Below are positions 33,773 to 36,509 of a stretch of DNA of 36,509 bases, in pieces (the stretch's first letter is position 1; every line of letters begins with the position of its first letter). Location of the stretch: the NCBI GenBank assembly GCA_031270945.1, contig JAISWZ010000084.1, forward strand, positions 1-36,509. The letters are read 5' to 3'. The stretch comes from Clostridiales bacterium (GTDB lineage Bacteria; Bacillota; Clostridia; Lachnospirales; WQUN01). Position numbers and translations under genes: made by a program. The notes beneath the pieces were generated by a model. The model saw nothing but the letters and a program-made list of their open reading frames with translations. It did no database searches and had not been told where the DNA came from.

Positions 33773-33828
33773 AGGATTTATGCTAGAGAGCGAAAGTAGC
33801 TGATAAATGCGTTTGCTTTCGCTCGCGA

Positions 33829-33926
33829 CAATAAAAAAAACAAAAAACAAAAAACAAAAATAAAAAAAAACAAAAATAAAAAAAAACAAAACAAAAAAGG
33901 CTTTGCAGGAATCCTGCAAAGCCTTT
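33829..33926 (-). terminator. sigG terminator with exceptionally long T-rich tract
   Basis: On the minus strand a perfect 15-bp stem (AAAGGCTTTGCAGGA and complement, 33896-33926) is followed by roughly 65 bases consisting almost only of T with isolated G and A (plus strand 33829-33895 is A-rich: AAAACAAAAAAC-type runs). It is placed to end transcripts of sigG, whose stop is about 100 bases upstream. A second stem GAGCGAAAG / CTTTCGCTC lies at about 33787-33826. Confidence 0.75.
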
Positions 33927-34025
33927 GGCTTTATAACTCTAGCTAGCGGAAGAATAAAAAAATTTGCCATCGCAGCCGGGGCGCTTTGCCCCTAGATTGT
34001 GAAGCCTGAAGCGCTAGCCTGTCCG

Positions 34026-34802
34026 CTATGAGATGTACTTCCTCATGTTGTTGAGGGCGCTCTTTTCCAGCCTTGAGACTTGCGCTTGGCTGATCCCAAT
34101 TTCGTCAGCCACTTCCATCTGGGTTTTCCCTTCGAAAAACCGCAGGTTCAAAATCAGCTTTTCCCTGTCGTTGAGCCTCTTCAAGGCTTCAGAGAGGGAA
34201 AGGTTCTCAAGCCAGCTGCTGTCGGTGTTCCTGTCATCAGACACCTGGTCCATGACGAAGATTGCGTCGTTTCCGTCATGGTACACTGGCTCGAAGAGCG
34301 AAATGGGGTCTTGGATTGCATCCAAGGCAAATATGACATCTTCTTTTGGGAGCTCCATCTCCTTGGCTATCTCCTCAATCGAAGGCTCCTTGGAGTTCTT
34401 GCTGGTGAGCTTCTCTTTCATCTGGAGGGCCTTGTAGGCGGTATCCCTCAAGGATCTGCTCACGCGAATTGAGTTGTTGTCTCTCAGGTACCTTCTTATT
34501 TCGCCAATGATCATGGGGACGGCATAGGTTGAGAATTGGACGCCCTGTGTAACGTCGAAGTTGTCTATAGCCTTGATGAGGCCGATGCATCCAACCTGAA
34601 AGATATCATCCACATATTCGCCCCTGTTGTTGAATCGTTGAATGATACTTAAAACCAGGCGGAGATTGCCATATATGTATTTTTCACGGGCATCTTCATC
34701 GCCTTGCATTATCCTCTCGAAGAGCTGCTTTTTTTCCTCACCTTTTAGGATGGGTAACTTGGAAGTGTTCACTCCGCAGATTTCCACCTTGTTATTCAAC
34801 AT
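34026..34802 (-). CDS. sigG: RNA polymerase sporulation sigma factor, sigma-G
   Basis: A 258-residue sigma-70-family factor, the usual SigG length. The N-terminus NKVEICGVNTSKLPILKGEE (20-residue excerpt) is the diagnostic sigma-G segment involved in anti-sigma binding. Region 2 shows NLRLVLSIIQRFNNRGEYVD (excerpt), DIFQVGCIGLIKAIDNFD and FSTYAVPMIIGEIRRYLRDN (excerpt). Region 3 is around EEIAKEMELPKEDV. Region 4 has LNDREKLILNLRFFEGKTQM (excerpt) with the helix-turn-helix VADEIGISQAQVSRLEKSAL (excerpt). It directs late forespore gene expression during endospore formation. GGAGGG precedes the ATG. It is the best taxonomic marker in the window, showing an endospore former or a recent descendant. 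Confidence 0.97.
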   Translation of the reverse strand: MLNNKVEICGVNTSKLPILKGEEKKQLFERIMQGDEDAREKYIYGNLRLVLSIIQRFNNRGEYVDDIFQVGCIGLIKAIDNFDVTQGVQFSTYAVPMIIGEIRRYLRDNNSIRVSRSLRDTAYKALQMKEKLTSKNSKEPSIEEIAKEMELPKEDVIFALDAIQDPISLFEPVYHDGNDAIFVMDQVSDDRNTDSSWLENLSLSEALKRLNDREKLILNLRFFEGKTQMEVADEIGISQAQVSRLEKSALNNMRKYIS

Positions 34803-34826
34803 TGGTATCCCTCCGAAAAATCCTAA

Positions 34827-34924
34827 AGCGCATCCAAAGATCTTTCCAAAGTGCCGAAAAAGCGCGACATTTAAGCATTCGCCAGGACTTTTCAGCCACC
34901 ATTACGGAATTTTGGGATACGCAC
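34827..34924. repeat. GAGCATATCCC-family element upstream of sigG
   Basis: Left end AGCGCATCCAAAGATC; right end GGAATTTTGGGATACGCAC, with the family's AAGCATTCGCCAGGACTTTT interior. It starts 25 bases upstream of the sigG start codon, so it must lie in or displace the sigG promoter/leader. Confidence 0.65.
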
Positions 34925-35183
34925 TAAGTAATGATAAAGCAGCGCAATCATACTAAGGATCATTTCCTGGGGAGAGAAAATTATACTTGGTAAAAATTAT
35001 CAGTAAATTGGAAATTAGGGAAATGGCGCGGTTGAGCCGTTTTTAAGAGATATGCCCCGATCTTTATCTTTTCCAGAGTTTAAATATGTTATGTTAAAAG
35101 ATCGGTAAGAGCGACACTTGTCACGCATATCGAAGGCTGCTCATAAAACTACGATATTTATCTTGAAAAACAAAATGCGCGGC
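34925..35183. other. Intergenic region, no gene seen
   Basis: AT-rich spacer between divergently oriented control regions. The bases around 35040-35110 (TTTTTAAGAGATATG, TTATGTTAAAAGATCGG) have promoter-like AT content, but no confident -35/-10 pair could be placed. Confidence 0.4.
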
Positions 35184-35273
35184 AGGCCGCTATGGCAGGT
35201 TAAACGTTTAACCAATACTGGTTTTTTTAGGCCGCTATGGCAAGTTAAACGTTTAACCAATGCTGGCTTTTTA
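35184..35273. repeat. Two 45-bp direct repeats each with a TTAAACGTTTAA palindrome
   Basis: GGCCGCTATGGCA starts at 35185 and 35230. The first repeat has the perfect 16-bp palindrome GGTTAAACGTTTAACC (35198-35213), the second GTTAAACGTTTAAC (35244-35257). Each is followed by CCAAT.CTGG(T/C)TTTTT. A central CG in an A/T palindrome is the form of LacI-family operators. Confidence 0.65.
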
Positions 35274-35306
35274 TAGTCGCAAGCGGCATGCTTTGGATTT
35301 TTTAAT

Positions 35307-35338
35307 TAAAAAAAAGGCGCATTATGCGCCTTTTTTTA
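35307..35338. terminator. Bidirectional terminator downstream of the sortase gene
   Basis: A-run, stem GGCGCA / TGCGCC with loop TTA (35316-35330), then a T-run. It works in both directions; on the minus strand it ends the sortase transcript. Confidence 0.85.
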
Positions 35339-35394
35339 TTTTTTTTTATATATTTTTTTATGTATGGAAAGCAAGGCGCGGCTCATTGCGCGCC

Positions 35395-36300
35395 TTAGCG
35401 CTCCAAGCTGTGAGGTTTCTGGGTCCAGGCCCCTTCTCCAGGACGTGAAGGCTCGGGCTCTTGCTTAACCAGCTTGGCGTTTAGGACAAAGCGGGTATCC
35501 TCTCTCTCGTTGGTGCATGTGGAAAGGGTCAAAATCCTGTCTCCAGGGTTCACGGTCACCCCTGTGTCATACATGGACCTGCTTTTCATCTCGCCAGCCA
35601 TGTTCAAAAAGTCCTCTTCCGTGTCAAAGAGCACCTGGACGTAGGCAAAGTAGATTGAGGTTCTGTAAAAGGAAAAAACTTCCCAGACCCCATCCTCGAA
35701 CGCCGTGTTGAAAGTGACGAATCGGTGGCTCTCAAAATAATCCTTGCTCTGGTAGTTCCTTAAGGCATGGAACATGATGTCTTTTCTCATGTTGTGGCCA
35801 TAGATTACCGTATTGGGATCATCGCGGGTTATATCGTTCTCGTAGTCCATGAAGATCCATCCCGCGCTGCTTTCGTTCCTGTAGATGTCATTTGCAAGGT
35901 AAAGAGCGTTGTCATCTGATTGGGTTACCAGGTAGTCAATGCTCGTTCCATCGATCTTGAGATATCCCACAATGTCATCATTGCCGTATTCCTCCCTGAT
36001 AGCCTTGAACAGCGGAGTGATTGCCCTTGGTGTTGGCGTGGGGGAAAGGGTTGGCGTAGGCGTCGCCTCTGGGGTGGCGGTTGGCAGAGGCTCAGGCGTC
36101 GGCTTGGGCGCGCGCGTAGGCGTCACCCATGTTGTAACCAGCGCAAGCCTCTCGTATTCAAGCCTTGACTTCTCAGCTGTTTCTGTCGCCTGCCAATCAT
36201 GGTACGCCTGCAGCCCGTAGTAGGCTGCGGCGAACAGCGTAATCACAAGCAGGAAAATGTTGAGGGTCAAGGGCATGAAGTTTGTACGCTTTTTATGCAT
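35395..36300 (-). CDS. Class B sortase
   Basis: A 301-residue membrane-anchored cysteine transpeptidase. The N-terminal anchor is LNIFLLVITLFAAAYYGLQA (excerpt, residues about 13-32). A Pro/Thr-rich linker of TPTP type (about 58-93) replaces the usual short spacer. The sortase barrel has all three catalytic residues: His169 in YGHN, Cys262 in TLSTC and Arg270 in TRFVLN. The DIVGYLKIDGTSIDYLV (17 residues) and NESSAGWIFMDYEN segments are typical of the SrtB group. GAGGGAA precedes the start. No LPxTG-like or NPQTN-like substrate gene is seen in the window; the SLH proteins are attached otherwise. Confidence 0.93.
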   Translation of the reverse strand: MHKKRTNFMPLTLNIFLLVITLFAAAYYGLQAYHDWQATETAEKSRLEYERLALVTTWVTPTRAPKPTPEPLPTATPEATPTPTLSPTPTPRAITPLFKAIREEYGNDDIVGYLKIDGTSIDYLVTQSDDNALYLANDIYRNESSAGWIFMDYENDITRDDPNTVIYGHNMRKDIMFHALRNYQSKDYFESHRFVTFNTAFEDGVWEVFSFYRTSIYFAYVQVLFDTEEDFLNMAGEMKSRSMYDTGVTVNPGDRILTLSTCTNEREDTRFVLNAKLVKQEPEPSRPGEGAWTQKPHSLER

Positions 36301-36389
36301 TAGGTTCCCTCATTTTTTCATATATATAATACAGCGAGCGCTGGCGCTAGGATGGAAAGCGCTCTTTGGGCACATCCCAAGATTAGTTG

Positions 36390-36509
36390 GAGCATATCCC
36401 AAAATTATATCCGAGGCACCGGAAAAATCCGGGTGTTTGCTCGCAGAAGCCCGAGCAAACTAGTTGAAGCATTCGCCAGGATTTTGGCGATTTGCCCATG
36501 AACATTGGG
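36390..36509. repeat. GAGCATATCCC-family element running off the right edge
   Basis: GAGCATATCCCAAAATTATA and CCGAGGCACCGGAAAAATCC match the 28675-28774 copy in reverse orientation. It is followed by an inserted TTTGCTCGCAGAAGCCCGAG segment also present in the 11234 copy, then AAGCATTCGCCAGG. The right end is not visible. Confidence 0.75.

Overview
The window looks like chromosome of an endospore-forming, anaerobic, S-layer-bearing Bacillota, most likely class Clostridia, of intermediate GC. The evidence is a sporulation sigma-G gene, two proteins with S-layer homology (SLH) domains, a class B sortase, a stalk-domain surface protein, an oxygen-sensitive glycyl radical enzyme with its activase, and strong AGGAGG-type ribosome binding sites. 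The genus cannot be named from sequence reading alone.

Layout. (1) 1-4245: the 3' part of a large surface protein made of seven ~167-residue MBG-type repeats with a C-terminal SLH region. (2) 4408-9355: a tight operon of glycyl radical enzyme, radical SAM activase and a six-hairpin (alpha/alpha)6 glycosidase-like protein. (3) 10199-16612: carbohydrate genes, namely a sugar-phosphate isomerase/epimerase-like TIM barrel (minus strand), a pectate-lyase-like beta-helix protein, two Gfo/Idh/MocA oxidoreductases and a GH29 alpha-L-fucosidase. None has a visible signal peptide, so breakdown of imported fucosylated or uronic-acid-containing oligosaccharides is a reasonable inference. (4) 16613-24618: the most interesting block. 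A repeat-rich 862-bp intergenic region, holding an AGTAGTTAA array, a candidate promoter and ncRNA, and two near-identical palindromes, precedes a four-gene operon encoding a NurA-like nuclease, a HerA-like ATPase, a GHKL (Hsp90/MORC-type) ATPase and a radical SAM protein. The operon ends in a clear terminator. It is a candidate DNA-processing or anti-invader system.

(5) 25247-30576: a secreted stalk-domain protein (plus), then on the minus strand an unknown protein with a C-terminal membrane anchor and an SLH protein with calcium-binding thrombospondin-type-3 repeats. The SLH gene lies behind a ~600-bp array of 147-bp tandem repeats, which a good sigma-A-type promoter would transcribe as its 5' leader. 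(6) 32087-33730: an FMN-binding glutamate-synthase-like protein behind a structured leader. (7) 34026-36300 (minus): sigG and a class B sortase.

A family of palindromic, MITE-like elements with ends near GAGCATATCCCAAAATT is scattered through nearly every intergenic gap; one 100-bp copy folds almost perfectly on itself. At least two other inverted-repeat-bounded elements are present. No tRNA, rRNA, CRISPR array or intact transposase was seen.
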